Shown piece after piece: positions 35,457 to 44,919 of a DNA stretch of 64,000 nt (positions within the stretch are counted from its first letter, which is position 1; the number at the start of each line of letters is the position of its first letter). Position numbers and translations under genes: made by a program. The notes under the pieces are model-generated. The model worked only from the letters and a program-made list of their open reading frames with translations. It was not told the DNA's origin and made no database searches. Location: NCBI RefSeq assembly GCF_002865585.1, contig NZ_CP025581.1, positions 496,001 to 560,000 of the forward strand. The letters are read 5' to 3'. This DNA is from Nocardioides houyundeii. Its GTDB lineage: Bacteria > Actinomycetota > Actinomycetes > Propionibacteriales > Nocardioidaceae.

Positions 35457-37052
35457 GTGGCCCAGTCCAGCATCTCGCGCAAGGGCGGCGACGGCCGTCT
35501 CACTGCTGCCCTCGACCCTCATGACCAAGGACCCCAGGACGCCTGCGGCGTCTTCGGCGTGTGGGCCCCCGGCGAGGACGTCGCCAAGCTCACCTACTAC
35601 GGGATCTACGCCCTGCAGCACCGTGGTCAGGAGTCGGCCGGGATCGCGGTCAGCAACGGCCGCCAGATCCTGGTCTACAAGGACATGGGACTGGTCTCAC
35701 AGGTCTTCGACGAGTCGACGCTCGGTTCCCTCAAGGGGCACCTCGCCATCGGCCACGCCAGGTATTCCACCACCGGGGCGAGCACCTGGCACAACGCCCA
35801 GCCGACGTTCCACCCCACCGAGAGCGGCTCCATCGCGCTGGCCCACAACGGCAACCTGACCAACACCGCCGAGCTCGCCAAGATGGTCGAGGCCAGCGAG
35901 CTCGAGGGGCTCCTCGACGTGCGGGTCCCGGTCTCCACCAACGACACCAGCGTGGTCACCGCGCTGCTCGCGCACCACCCCGAGACCACGGTCGAGGAGC
36001 GCGCCGTCGAGCTGCTCCCGCAGGTCAAGGGCGCCTTCTCCTTCGTGTGGATGGACGAGCACACCCTGTACGCCGCCCGCGACCCCCAGGGCGTCCGGCC
36101 GCTGGTGCTGGGTCGCCTCGAGCGCGGCTGGGTCGTCGCCTCGGAGACCGCCGCGCTGGACATCGTGGGGGCTTCCTTCATCCGGGAGGTGGAGCCGGGC
36201 GAGCTGATCGCGGTCGACGAGAGCGGGCTGCGCACCCGCCGCTTCGCCGACGCCGCGCCCAAGCACTGCCTGTTCGAGTTCGTCTACCTGGCCCGTCCCG
36301 ACACGTTGATGAACGACCAGCGGGTGCACAGCGTGCGGGTCGAGATCGGCCGCCGGCTGGCGCGCGAGTTTCCTGCCGACGCCGACCTGGTGATGCCCGT
36401 GCCGGAGTCCGGCACCCCCGCCGCCATCGGGTACGCCGAGGAGTCGGGCATCCCGTACGGCGTGGGCCTGGTCAAGAACTCCTACGTCGGGCGGACGTTC
36501 ATCCAGCCCTCCCAGACCATCCGCCAGCTCGGCATCCGGCTCAAGCTCAACCCGCTGCGCGACGTGATCGAGGGCAAGCGGCTGGTGGTGGTCGACGACT
36601 CCATCGTGCGCGGCAACACCCAGCGGGCGCTCATCCGGATGCTGCGCGAGGCGGGCGCCCGGGAGATCCACGTGCGCATCTCCTCACCGCCGGTGAAGTG
36701 GCCGTGCTTCTACGGCATCGACTTCGCCACCCGGGCCGAGCTGGTCGCCAACGGCCTCTCGATCGAGGAGATCCGCCGCTCCATCGACGCCGACTCGCTC
36801 GGCTACATCGACATCGACGAGCTCGTCGAGGCGACCACGGTGCCGCGGCAGAACCTGTGCCGCGCCTGCTTCGACGGGGAGTACCCGATCCCGCTGCCCG
36901 ATCCGGTGCTGGCCAGCCAGGGCCTGGTGGACGGCGGAGCCGACGGGGGAGCGGCCTGCGGGTCGTTCGAGACCGCGGGCCCGGGCGACGTGGACGGGCT
37001 CAGCGTCTCCCTCACCAGCGCCGGGGCGGTCGACGCCCTCGGTCGTCCCTGA
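35457..37052 (+). CDS. purF: Amidophosphoribosyltransferase
   Basis: First committed enzyme of purine synthesis, making phosphoribosylamine from PRPP and glutamine. It has 531 residues from a GTG start. A propeptide precedes the N-terminal nucleophile Cys at about residue 30 (DACGVFGVW). Class II glutaminase motifs RYSTTG and AHNGNLTN follow. The PRPP loop is VVVDDSIVRGNT, and a late NLCRACF fits the iron-sulfur-containing Bacillus-type enzyme. purM follows in the same direction. A start further upstream would add a run without family similarity. Confidence 0.96.
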   Translation: MAQSSISRKGGDGRLTAALDPHDQGPQDACGVFGVWAPGEDVAKLTYYGIYALQHRGQESAGIAVSNGRQILVYKDMGLVSQVFDESTLGSLKGHLAIGHARYSTTGASTWHNAQPTFHPTESGSIALAHNGNLTNTAELAKMVEASELEGLLDVRVPVSTNDTSVVTALLAHHPETTVEERAVELLPQVKGAFSFVWMDEHTLYAARDPQGVRPLVLGRLERGWVVASETAALDIVGASFIREVEPGELIAVDESGLRTRRFADAAPKHCLFEFVYLARPDTLMNDQRVHSVRVEIGRRLAREFPADADLVMPVPESGTPAAIGYAEESGIPYGVGLVKNSYVGRTFIQPSQTIRQLGIRLKLNPLRDVIEGKRLVVVDDSIVRGNTQRALIRMLREAGAREIHVRISSPPVKWPCFYGIDFATRAELVANGLSIEEIRRSIDADSLGYIDIDELVEATTVPRQNLCRACFDGEYPIPLPDPVLASQGLVDGGADGGAACGSFETAGPGDVDGLSVSLTSAGAVDALGRP

Positions 37053-37117
37053 CCAGCGCCACCTCGGCGACACCGACACCACCCTGCCGACGTACCGATG
37101 ACGCACCGGGAGCACTC

Positions 37118-38194
37118 GTGACCGAACACACTGGCAACGCCTACGCCGAGGCGGGTGTCTCCATCGAGGCCGCCGACCGGGCCATCGACCTGATGAAGGC
37201 CTGGGTCGAGAAGGCCCGGCGCCCGGAGATGATCGGCGGCCTCGGCGGCTTCGCCGGCCTCTTCGACGCCAGCGCCCTGCTGTCCTACAAGCGGCCGTTG
37301 CTGGCCACCTCCACCGACGGCGTCGGCACCAAGGTGGCGATCGCCCAGGCGATGGACGTGCACGACACGATCGGCTACGACCTGGTCGGCATGGTCGTGG
37401 ACGACCTGGTGGTCTGCGGTGCCGAGCCGCTGTTCATGACCGACTACATCGCCTGCGGCCGGGTCGTCCCCGAGCGGATCGCGGCGATCGTGAAGGGCAT
37501 CGCCGAGGCGTGCGTGGAGGCCGGCTGCGCCCTGGTGGGCGGGGAGACCGCCGAGCACCCCGGCCTGCTGCACCCTGACGAGTACGACGTCGCGGGGGCG
37601 ACCACCGGGGTGGTCGAGGCCGACCAGCTGCTCGGTCCCGGCCGGGTCCGCCCCGGCGACGTGGTGATCGCGATGGAGGCCTCGGGACTGCACTCCAACG
37701 GCTACTCGCTGGTGCGGCACGTGCTGCTCAACACCGCCGGCTGGGCGCTGGACCGCGACGTGCCCGAGCTGGGCCGCGCGCTGGGGGAGGAGCTGCTGGT
37801 GCCGACCCGCATCTACACCAAGGCCTGCCTGGACCTGGCTCGCAGCACCCAGACGCACGCGATGTCCCACGTCACCGGCGGTGGGCTGGCGGCCAACCTG
37901 GAGCGGGTGCTGCCCGAGGAGCTGACCGTCGGAATCGACCGGGCGAGCTGGACGCCGCAGCCGATCTTCGACCTGGTGCGCCAGGTCGGGGACGTCCCGC
38001 AGCCGGACCTGGAGGCGACGCTGAACTGCGGTGTCGGCATGGTCTCGCTCACCGCGCCCGAGGACGTGGACGCCGCCATCGCCCTGCTCGCGGGGTACGG
38101 CGTACGCGCCTGGGTGGCCGGTGAGGTCAGGGCCGCCGACGCGTCCGAGGACGCCGGACGCGTGCGGTTGCGCGGCCAGCATCCCGGTTGGTGA
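37118..38194 (+). CDS. purM: Phosphoribosylformylglycinamidine cyclo-ligase (AIR synthetase)
   Basis: ATP-dependent ring closure of FGAM to aminoimidazole ribonucleotide in purine synthesis. It has 358 residues. Family segments are GGFAGLFD, STDGVGTKV, VGGETAEHPG, GLHSNGYSLVR and HVTGGGLAANL. The GTG start follows a gap of about 65 bases after purF, so the two are probably one operon. Confidence 0.96.
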   Translation: MTEHTGNAYAEAGVSIEAADRAIDLMKAWVEKARRPEMIGGLGGFAGLFDASALLSYKRPLLATSTDGVGTKVAIAQAMDVHDTIGYDLVGMVVDDLVVCGAEPLFMTDYIACGRVVPERIAAIVKGIAEACVEAGCALVGGETAEHPGLLHPDEYDVAGATTGVVEADQLLGPGRVRPGDVVIAMEASGLHSNGYSLVRHVLLNTAGWALDRDVPELGRALGEELLVPTRIYTKACLDLARSTQTHAMSHVTGGGLAANLERVLPEELTVGIDRASWTPQPIFDLVRQVGDVPQPDLEATLNCGVGMVSLTAPEDVDAAIALLAGYGVRAWVAGEVRAADASEDAGRVRLRGQHPGW

Positions 38195-38373
38195 GCCGCC
38201 GCTTTTGCGCTGGCAGCGAATTTCGCACACAACTGTGGGGAAACTGCGACTCCGGTGTGGGGGAACAGCCGGGGACCGGGTAGCGTTGCCCCCACGAGAA
38301 GTCAGATCAGAGACCGGGAGCCACGGCGCACGCGCCAAGAGCCCCGGCCAAGCGTGCGAGGGGGTCGGACCTT

Positions 38374-38565
38374 ATGGGGCGCGGCCGAGCTAAGGCGAAG
38401 CAGACCAAGGTCGCTCGCGACCTGAAGTACCGGACTCACGAGACGGACTTCGGGGCGCTGGCACAAGAGCTGCATGGCCAACCGGAACGAAGCAGTACCC
38501 AGCCAGACGAGTCGTCGAGTGATCTCGACGAGTGGTCTGACTACTCAGAGCCCCGCCGCGACTGA
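38374..38565 (+). CDS. DUF3073 small protein
   Basis: This 63-residue protein starts MGRGRAKAKQTKVAR, a highly conserved opening of the actinobacterial DUF3073 family. It is followed by LKY and a Ser/Asp-rich acidic tail. The basic head suggests nucleic acid binding, but no function is known. It lies after purM. Confidence 0.9.
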   Translation: MGRGRAKAKQTKVARDLKYRTHETDFGALAQELHGQPERSSTQPDESSSDLDEWSDYSEPRRD

Positions 38566-38599
38566 ACCGGGGTAGGGCCACCCGGACACTCGGTGGCCC

Positions 38600-39715
38600 T
38601 CACCCCAGCCAGATCCCGTGCAACCGACCGACGTCACTCATGCGACGCTCGGCCAGTCGGTCTGCGGCAAGGGCGGCGGGGACACCCTCGGTGCGGGCGA
38701 GCTCGAGGACCGACCGGGTGGTGTCGAAGATGCCGGCGGCGCGCTGGTGCGCACGCTCGAAGGAGAAGCCCTCGAGCTCGTCGGCCACCTGGATGACCCC
38801 GCCGGAGTTCACGCAGTAGTCGGGGGCGTAGAGGATGCCTCGCTCCTCGAGCGCCTTCTCGACCCCGGGGTGGGCCAGCTGGTTGTTCGCCGCCCCGCAC
38901 ACGATCCGGGCCTTCAGGACCTCGACCACGTCGTCGTCCAGCGCCCCTCCCATCGCGCAGGGGGCGTAGACGTCGAGGTCGGAGGCGACCAGCTCCTCGG
39001 TGGTGGCCACCACGGTGACCCCGGGGTGCTCGGTGCGGACCCGGTCCACCGCGGGGGCGTGCACGTCGGTGGCCACCACGCGCGCGCCGTCGTCGATCAG
39101 GTGCCCGACCAGGTGGCGGCCCACCTTGCCGACCCCGGCGATGCCGACGGTGCGGCCCTCCAGCGACGTGCTGCCCCACAGGTGCTCGGCGCTGGCCCGC
39201 ATGCCCTGGAAGACGCCGTACGCGGTGAGCACCGAGGAGTCGCCGGCGCCGCCGTGGGCGACGGTGCGGCCGGTGACGAAGTCGCACTCCCGCGCGATCA
39301 GGTCCATGTCCACCGAGGTGGTCCCCACGTCGCAGGCGGTGAGGTAGCGCCCGTGCAGGGACTGCACGAAGCGCCCGTAGGCACGCAGCAGCGCCTCGGA
39401 CTTGTCCCGGCGCGGGTCGCCGATGATGACGGCCTTGCCGCCCCCGTGGTCCAGCCCGGCCAGCGCGTTCTTGTACGACATCCCGCGGGACAGGGCGAGC
39501 ACGTCGCGCACCGCGTCGGCCGTCGAGGCGTAGGGGTAGAACCGGGTCCCACCCAGTCCCGGGCCGAGCGCGGTGGAGTGGAGGGCGATGACGGCCTTGA
39601 GGCCGCTCGCGGGGTCCGAGGCGAAGACCACCTGCTCGTGCTCGCGGCCGAGGTCGAAGACGTCGACGGCGGAGTCGAGGGGGGTGAGGTCCGCGCTGGT
39701 GCCGGGGGTGGGCAT
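38600..39715 (-). CDS. Glu/Leu/Phe/Val-type amino acid dehydrogenase (valine/leucine dehydrogenase)
   Basis: A 371-residue NAD-dependent oxidative deaminase of branched-chain amino acids. The substrate domain shows LGGTRFYPY and [20 protein letters not shown] with the catalytic Lys, and the Rossmann domain has [12 protein letters not shown]. The length and motifs fit Streptomyces valine dehydrogenase and Bacillus leucine dehydrogenase. Exact specificity cannot be read. Confidence 0.92.
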   Translation of the reverse strand: MPTPGTSADLTPLDSAVDVFDLGREHEQVVFASDPASGLKAVIALHSTALGPGLGGTRFYPYASTADAVRDVLALSRGMSYKNALAGLDHGGGKAVIIGDPRRDKSEALLRAYGRFVQSLHGRYLTACDVGTTSVDMDLIARECDFVTGRTVAHGGAGDSSVLTAYGVFQGMRASAEHLWGSTSLEGRTVGIAGVGKVGRHLVGHLIDDGARVVATDVHAPAVDRVRTEHPGVTVVATTEELVASDLDVYAPCAMGGALDDDVVEVLKARIVCGAANNQLAHPGVEKALEERGILYAPDYCVNSGGVIQVADELEGFSFERAHQRAAGIFDTTRSVLELARTEGVPAALAADRLAERRMSDVGRLHGIWLG

Positions 39716-39804
39716 GTGGGTCCCTCTTTCTGCTGTGATCGGCCACGGGGGTGGTGTGGCGCTCCTCGCCGAACCACTCCGGTGTTGTGGCCCTGGTCAC
39801 CACC

Positions 39805-41193
39805 CTAGTGCGAGGTCGCCCGGCGTGACTCCCGCATCACCACCACGTCCCCGTGGGTGCCGTAGCCGACCAGGGGGCCGCCGGTGCTGGCACCGTTGAA
39901 CGTCACCATCGTCCAGCCATGCTCGGTCTCCAGCAGGGTGGGCCAGGGCAGGTTGGTGGGGTACGGCGCCGTCAGCTCGCCGACCTCGTCGAGGTCCAGG
40001 TCCAGCACCGGGAAGCGGGCCCGGGTGCCGCGCGGGCTGTCGCGGCCGTCGCTGGCCAGCACCCGCAGGGTGCCGTCGATGCGGAGCAGCGTCACTCCCT
40101 CGGTGGCGCGTCGATCGGTGTCCGCGGCGCGCAGGGTCAGCGCGTCCAGCGAGGGCCCCGACGCCACGCAGGGGTGGAACTTGAAGAACTTGCTGGCGCT
40201 GGCGTAGCCGACGTGCCAGGTCTCGCCCTCGCGCACCAGGTGCGGGTCCCAGACGCCGACGGAGCGGAAGCCGTCGGTGGGCAGCGGCAGCTCACGGGTG
40301 TCGAGCACGTGCTCGCCGTGGAGCAGGTCGTCGGTGCTCTCGGCCAGGGTGACCCGCACCGAGGCGTTGGTCTCCCGGTCGAAGTCGCCCCAGGTGCTGG
40401 TGGCGACCAGCCAGCGCCCGGCCTCGCGGACCAGGTGCAGCGCGTGGTCGCCGTACACCCCGGGCCGGTCGGGGCGGCGGAAGTAGAGGTCGCCGGTGTG
40501 CTGCAGGGAGTCCAGCCCGGGTGTACGGCGGTCCGGGTCGAAGCGCCACACGCTGGCGTGGGCGGTGTCGAAGAAGCCCGGCCCGGCCGAGGTCGCGGTC
40601 AGCCAGTACGCCGACCCGTCGCGGCACGGTGTCCCGTCCGCCTCGGTCACCAGGCGGATGTCGCGCAGGCCCAGCTGCCCGAACGCGCCGGCGTGCACCC
40701 GGCGCACCAGCCCGCTCTCGGAGCGGTGACCCGCCTTCAGGCTGGAGAGCCAGTGCTCGTCGTGGGTGTCGATCAGGTGCTCCACGTCGACCCGCGCCCG
40801 CAGCACCCAGCGGTCGTCCTCGTGGCAGAAGGCGCTGACGTGGGTGCCGGTGAGGGTCAGCGCCAGCTTGTCGGGCCGCCAGGCCACGCGCCCGTGCCGG
40901 CGGCTGCGGTGCGTGGTGGTGCGGATCGCGGCGTCGGTGACGTCGAGCCCGACGTCGCCGGTGTCGGGGGTGTACCAGGCGACGAGCTTGGTGGCGCCAC
41001 TGCCGAAGCCGACCACCACCCGACCCGCGCGGTGGTCGACGTGCCGCAGCTCGGCGACCACCGCGGCGTACGGCGCGGGTCGGGGCGCGGCGAAGAGGGT
41101 CGAGGTCCCGGAGGTGACGTGGTCCGTGCCGGTGCCGGGGGACACCAGGTCCAGCGGGCGCAGTCGAGCCACGACCTCGAGCGGGGGAAGCAT
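39805..41193 (-). CDS. Hypothetical protein with glycosidase-like beta-propeller features
   Basis: A 462-residue protein without signal peptide. Repeated strands rich in Trp, Asp and Gly (WDPHLVREGETWHVGYAS, LHLVREAGRWLVATSTWGDF) recall the five-bladed propeller of GH43/GH62-type families. I could not identify the acid triad with certainty. The ATG at 41193 is used because longer starts add a short glycine-rich leader. It lies next to a GH114-like gene, so a shared carbohydrate role is possible. Confidence 0.55.
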   Translation of the reverse strand: MLPPLEVVARLRPLDLVSPGTGTDHVTSGTSTLFAAPRPAPYAAVVAELRHVDHRAGRVVVGFGSGATKLVAWYTPDTGDVGLDVTDAAIRTTTHRSRRHGRVAWRPDKLALTLTGTHVSAFCHEDDRWVLRARVDVEHLIDTHDEHWLSSLKAGHRSESGLVRRVHAGAFGQLGLRDIRLVTEADGTPCRDGSAYWLTATSAGPGFFDTAHASVWRFDPDRRTPGLDSLQHTGDLYFRRPDRPGVYGDHALHLVREAGRWLVATSTWGDFDRETNASVRVTLAESTDDLLHGEHVLDTRELPLPTDGFRSVGVWDPHLVREGETWHVGYASASKFFKFHPCVASGPSLDALTLRAADTDRRATEGVTLLRIDGTLRVLASDGRDSPRGTRARFPVLDLDLDEVGELTAPYPTNLPWPTLLETEHGWTMVTFNGASTGGPLVGYGTHGDVVVMRESRRATSH

Positions 41194-41250
41194 GGCGCCA
41201 TTGTGGCCCCCCACGCGCACCCGGCGGCAGCGCCCACCCGGGTACGCCGC

Positions 41251-42123
41251 TCAGCAGGTGCGGAACGGACCCTCCGGCGTCACGTCCCGGTCGCGCAGCA
41301 GCACCGAGACCCGGTCGCCGACCTGGTGGCAGGCCCGCTCCCAGTCGCTCGTGCGGTACTCCACGACGAAGACCCGGCCGCCGAAGACGTCCGCGAACCT
41401 CCGGCACTCGTCCCACCGCGCGCACTCCTCCACCACGGCGAAGTCGAACCCGAGTCGTTGCTGAAGCAGGGTGGAGGCGTTCTTCTGGGCCACGGCCAGC
41501 CCGTGCCGGTGCGCGGCGGCAGTCAGGAGGCGGGCGTACGCCGTGGCGTGGTGCCGCTTCACCAGCCCGTGGGACCGGGTCCAGGAGTCGAGGTTGTCGA
41601 GCTCCGCGCCCACGAAGCCGTCCTGGGCGCACCTGCCCAGCCACCGGTCGACCACGCGGGCGAGCCGCTGACGCTTGGCGGGGGTGCGTAGGTCGAGGAG
41701 CTGCTCGCCCCACGCGGAGTCCAGGACCGGGCGACCCCGGCCGTCGCGCAGCACCAGGGCGGGGCGACGTGCCCAGAAGGCGCGCTCGTCGGGCTGGGTC
41801 TGGAACCCGTTGACGTAGCAGACCGGGTAGGCCCCGGCGGCCGGTTCCCGGCGGTCCCGGACCACGACCTGGGCCGGGTCGGGGACCGGCCGGGCCCCGC
41901 CGATCTGGTAGTCCCAGGCCGCGTCGGTGGGCGGCAGCAGCACCCCGGCGGCCGGCCGGGCGGCCCGGCTCACGGTGGCGCCGTGGGCCGGTGCGGCGCC
42001 GACCGGCGGCCCCAGGGGCAGCCCGAGGAGCAGGCCGAGGAGCAGCCCGAGGAGCAGAGCCAGCATCAGCGGGAGCACCGCGAGGGGACGGGGGAGAGGC
42101 AGGCGAGCGATCACGCCTCGCAC
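41251..42123 (-). CDS. Secreted GH114-like endo-alpha-1,4-polygalactosaminidase family protein
   Basis: About 290 residues. A hydrophobic Leu/Gly-rich signal region (about 10-40) precedes a TIM-barrel-like domain. Features are AWDYQIGG near the start, VCYVNGFQT, FVGAELDNLDSW with likely catalytic acids, and AVAQKNAS. These fit the TM1410/GH114 family, which includes enzymes that cleave polygalactosamine. The start is uncertain: GTG at 42123 or 42114. An upstream start would run into the tRNA-Phe gene. Confidence 0.78.
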   Translation of the reverse strand: MRGVIARLPLPRPLAVLPLMLALLLGLLLGLLLGLPLGPPVGAAPAHGATVSRAARPAAGVLLPPTDAAWDYQIGGARPVPDPAQVVVRDRREPAAGAYPVCYVNGFQTQPDERAFWARRPALVLRDGRGRPVLDSAWGEQLLDLRTPAKRQRLARVVDRWLGRCAQDGFVGAELDNLDSWTRSHGLVKRHHATAYARLLTAAAHRHGLAVAQKNASTLLQQRLGFDFAVVEECARWDECRRFADVFGGRVFVVEYRTSDWERACHQVGDRVSVLLRDRDVTPEGPFRTC

Positions 42124-42144
42124 TGTGGCACGTCCGGACGCCAC

Positions 42145-42179
42145 GAACCCCGCCTGACGGGACGTGTCAGGCGGGGTTC
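42145..42179 (-). terminator. Strong hairpin after tRNA-Phe
   Basis: A perfect 14-bp stem (GAACCCCGCCTGAC with its complement) closes a 7-base loop directly downstream of the tRNA-Phe gene. It has no long U-tract. It also lies upstream of the GH114-like gene start. Confidence 0.75.
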
Positions 42180-42187
42180 TGCGCTTG

Positions 42188-42261
42188 TGGGCAGGGGCGG
42201 GGTCGAACCGCCGACCTTCCACTTTTCAGGCGGACGCTCGTACCAACTGAGCTACCTGCCC
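42188..42261 (-). tRNA. tRNA-Phe (GAA)
   Basis: A full cloverleaf can be drawn: acceptor GGGCAGG/CCTGCCC, D-stem GCTC/GAGC, anticodon loop CTGAAAA with anticodon GAA, T-stem GGCGG/CCGCC and T-loop TTCGACC. Length is 74 bases; CCA is not encoded. Confidence 0.97.
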
Positions 42262-42320
42262 AAGCGGGGGAAACCCTACATCAGCAGGTCTGGTCGGCCG
42301 AAAACGACCAGCCCGTGTCG

Positions 42321-43301
42321 TCAGCACCAGGCGCGTCGGCCGGTCGCGGTGCGCCACCCGGCCTCGCCGATCTCCCAGGCGGCCACCACGACGGCACCCA
42401 CGATGATCGCCTGGTTCAAGGCGCCCAACTGGTCGCCGGTCAGCGAGACGGCGCGGACGAACTCGGGGTTGAGCAGCCGGTCCTGTGCGCAGAGCCACAC
42501 CACCGGGGCCGCGAAGGCCAGCGAGGTCACCGCAACCCCCGCCGTCACCGGCCACGTCCAGCCGGCGCGCACCTTCCACAGCTCGACACCGATGCCGGCG
42601 GCCAGGGCGACCAGCAGGAACACGATCCAAGGGGTCCAGAGCTCGGGGTCCAGGACGGGCAGGTCTCGTCCGTCGGGCCCGTGGGCCCAGTCAGGCAACA
42701 GGGAGCGGAAGTGCTGGAGCACCAGGACGGCCCCCACCACGACGTGGAACCCGATCGAGGCCACGCTGTCGCTGATCGAGCCTGCCCGCCCGGTGGGGAG
42801 CTCGGCCAGGTCCTCCGGTGTCCACTCCGGGACCTCGTCGCCGGCGCCCGTCCGATCGAGCACGGCGAAGACCGCAGTGACCCAGAAGGCGATCTGGATG
42901 GCGGTCGCGGCAGCCGACCCGAGGCCCTCGACGACCACCGTGCCGACGGTGGCGTCATCCTCGAGCGCCGCCCTGACTCCGGCCAGCACGCCGAGCGCCA
43001 GGGGCACCCAGGTCAGCAGCTGGGTCAGGACGCGCTTCCACAGCAGGTAGTACGTCGGGCCGATGAGCATGAGCCGCTCGTCGGTGTAGCGCGCGGCCAG
43101 ACGCCGTGGGTCGCCGAGCTCGACCAGCGCCTCGCGCTCCGGGTCGGGCGATCCCTCGCGGACCCGAGCCTGGACCATGTCGTCGACGGTGCTGTGCAGC
43201 TCCTCGCCGATGTCGTCGCGCCGGTCCTCGGGCAGCGCGCGGGTGGCGGCGTGGACGTACCGGTCCGTGAGCGTGGTGGTGGGCGTGCTGCGCGTGGTCA
43301 T
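42321..43301 (-). CDS. HAAS-domain membrane protein
   Basis: A 326-residue protein with a soluble N-terminal HAAS-like domain (about 10-75, with RYVHAATRALPEDRRDDIGEEL and LGDPRRLAARYT). About six membrane segments follow. Such proteins commonly sit next to PadR regulators and are thought to signal or buffer at the membrane; the exact function is unknown. Its ATG overlaps the PadR stop (ATGA), so the pair is co-expressed. Confidence 0.8.
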   Translation of the reverse strand: MTTRSTPTTTLTDRYVHAATRALPEDRRDDIGEELHSTVDDMVQARVREGSPDPEREALVELGDPRRLAARYTDERLMLIGPTYYLLWKRVLTQLLTWVPLALGVLAGVRAALEDDATVGTVVVEGLGSAAATAIQIAFWVTAVFAVLDRTGAGDEVPEWTPEDLAELPTGRAGSISDSVASIGFHVVVGAVLVLQHFRSLLPDWAHGPDGRDLPVLDPELWTPWIVFLLVALAAGIGVELWKVRAGWTWPVTAGVAVTSLAFAAPVVWLCAQDRLLNPEFVRAVSLTGDQLGALNQAIIVGAVVVAAWEIGEAGWRTATGRRAWC

Positions 43302-43672
43302 CGTGCTTCTCCCTCTCCGGGGCCCGCCGACGCGGCGGACAGACTGGTGATCGAGATCTGGACGGCGTCGAGCTCCGCGAGGAGCAGGGCGAGGATCCGT
43401 TCGCCCTCGGCGCTGGTGCGGTAGACCTTGCGCGGTCGCGCGTCCTCGGTGTTCCACTCGCTGGTGAGCAGCCCCTGGTCCTCGAGGCGGCGCAGCAACG
43501 GGTAGAGCGTGTTGGCGTCCACGTGGAGGCCGTGGGTGGCCAGCGACTCCAGCAGCCCGTAGCCGTAGCCCGGGGTGCGCAGCGCCATCAGGCTCGCCAC
43601 CACCACCGTCCCGCGACGGAGCTCCTGGACGTGCGTGCGCAGTACGTCGTCAGGATCGGGCTTCTTCGGCAT
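43298..43672 (-). CDS. PadR-family transcriptional regulator
   Basis: A 124-residue winged-helix repressor with RRGTVVVASLMALRTPGYGYGLLESL and DANTLYPLLRRLEDQGLLTSEW, followed by a short dimerisation helix. PadR proteins with a HAAS partner usually repress their own operon; the palindromic sequence just upstream supports this. Confidence 0.92.
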   Translation of the reverse strand: MPKKPDPDDVLRTHVQELRRGTVVVASLMALRTPGYGYGLLESLATHGLHVDANTLYPLLRRLEDQGLLTSEWNTEDARPRKVYRTSAEGERILALLLAELDAVQISITSLSAASAGPGEGEAR

Positions 43673-43673
43673 G

Positions 43674-43704
43674 TTTCACACCATAGTGTGTGACACACAG
43701 TATA
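43674..43704 (-). promoter_or_regulatory. Probable PadR operator
   Basis: Immediately upstream of the PadR start lies CACAC-CATA-GTGTG (43677-43690), followed by GACACACAGTATA. The symmetrical, AT-richer stretch in an otherwise GC-rich context is what an autoregulatory PadR site would look like. Confidence 0.55.
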
Positions 43705-43823
43705 GGCAATGGCACAGCATCGTGCATCCTCTGCTGCGATCGGGTCGTGGTGCCCGCAGTCGCCGCGACCCCTTATGCTGGGCTCGCTCTTCGTGCGCGG
43801 CTCCGGCTGCTCCCGGCGAGCGG

Positions 43824-43896
43824 GCCCCCATCGTCTAGCGGCCTAGGACGTCGCCCTTTCACGGCGGTAGCACGGGTTCGAATCCCGTTGGGGGTA
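43824..43896 (+). tRNA. tRNA-Glu (TTC)
   Basis: Cloverleaf with acceptor GCCCCCA/TGGGGGT, anticodon loop CTTTCAC (anticodon TTC) and T-arm around GGTTCGAATCC. It has 73 bases with no encoded CCA. Confidence 0.97.
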
Positions 43897-43980
43897 CGGC
43901 ACCACCGCTCGGAACCGGTCGATTGTGAGTCCGGGACGAGCATGGGTTAGAGTTCCACCCGCTTCACCAAGTAAAAACTT

Positions 43981-44057
43981 GGCCCTGTAGCGCAGTTGGT
44001 TAGCGCGCCGCCCTGTCACGGCGGAGGTCGCGAGTTCGAGTCTCGTCAGGGTCGCCA
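43981..44057 (+). tRNA. tRNA-Asp (GTC)
   Basis: Cloverleaf with acceptor GGCCCTG/CAGGGTC, anticodon loop CTGTCAC (anticodon GTC) and T-arm around AGTTCGAGTCT. The 3' CCA is encoded. It is probably co-transcribed with tRNA-Glu about 85 bases upstream. Confidence 0.97.
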
Positions 44058-44062
44058 GCACA

Positions 44063-44099
44063 GAGACGCTCCGGATCTATCCGGAGCGTCTCTTGTCAT
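44063..44099 (+). terminator. Terminator of the tRNA-Glu/Asp unit
   Basis: A perfect 13-bp stem GAGACGCTCCGGA with its complement closes a TCTA loop and is followed by TTGTCATTT. Confidence 0.85.
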
Positions 44100-44203
44100 T
44101 TCGCCCGAGTCCATTTCGACCGAGTCGCTTTCGCCCAGAGCCCTCAGCACGTGCGAGCGCGGGGCGTCCCGCCCGGGTTGGGATCCTTGCCTAGGCTGAC
44201 CCC

Positions 44204-44557
44204 GTGGCTCTGGAGATGACTGCGGTGGAGTTCGACTCGCTGGTCGAGCGGGCTCTCGACGAGATCCCCGAGGAGCTGGCCCGGCTGGTCGACAACGTGG
44301 TGGTGCTCGTCGAGGACGAGCCGCCGGCCGACGACCCCGACCTGCTGGGCTACTACGAGGGCCTGGCGCTCACCGAGAGGCCCGCCAACCACAGCGCCGA
44401 GCTGCCCGACCGCATCCTGCTGTTCCGGGGCCCGCTGCTCGACATGTGCGCGGACCGCGAGGAGCTGGTCGAGGAGGTGCGCATCACCGTGGTCCACGAG
44501 ATCGCCCACCACTTCGGCATCGACGACACCCGGCTCCACGAGCTCGGCTACGCCTGA
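44204..44557 (+). CDS. Metallopeptidase-family (minimal zincin) protein
   Basis: A 117-residue protein with an HEIAHHFG zinc motif near the C-terminus (HExxH). The N-terminal region ALDEIPEELARLVDNVVVLVEDEPP is typical of the small actinobacterial metallopeptidase family. Activity has not been shown for most members. The GTG at 44204 and the ATG at 44216 are both possible starts. Confidence 0.88.
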   Translation: MALEMTAVEFDSLVERALDEIPEELARLVDNVVVLVEDEPPADDPDLLGYYEGLALTERPANHSAELPDRILLFRGPLLDMCADREELVEEVRITVVHEIAHHFGIDDTRLHELGYA

Positions 44558-44592
44558 GCGCCCGCGAGCAGCGGGCGGCCGCGCGCCGGGCC

Positions 44593-44919
44593 TCAGGTCG
44601 CGACGGCGTACCCCAGGGCACAACCGGCCAGGGCCAGGGCCACGGTGGCCGCGGCGTACGCCGTACCGCGGCGCCAGCCCAGGTTGTGGGCCAGCACCGC
44701 GAACCCGGAGTACGTCGTGAGCCCGCCGCACACGCCGACCCCCAGCAGGGCCCAGGGCCGATCGCCGACCGCGAGCCCGGCGAAGAGCCCCACCAGCGTG
44801 GAGCCGGCCACGTTGACCAGCAGCGTCCCGAGCGGCCACCCCCGGTCCAGCCGCCGGGCCACGCTGTAGCGCACGCTGGCGCCAAGCCCGGCGCCCAACG
44901 CCACCAGCAGTGCCGTCAT
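44593..44919 (-). CDS. crcB: Fluoride channel FluC/CrcB, second of a tandem pair
   Basis: A 108-residue, four-helix protein of the Fluc family that exports fluoride passively. Diagnostic segments are GASVRYSVARRL, GTLLVNVAGS and GGLTTYSGFA with the conserved Asn and Thr/Ser residues. It overlaps the upstream crcB-like gene by ATGA. The products may form a heterodimer, as in many Gram-positive bacteria with two genes. Confidence 0.93.
   Translation of the reverse strand: MTALLVALGAGLGASVRYSVARRLDRGWPLGTLLVNVAGSTLVGLFAGLAVGDRPWALLGVGVCGGLTTYSGFAVLAHNLGWRRGTAYAAATVALALAGCALGYAVAT

Noticed and set aside
42188..44057. PadR/HAAS genes between tRNAs as an integrated island
   Set aside because: No integrase, no direct repeats of tRNA ends and no change in base composition are seen.
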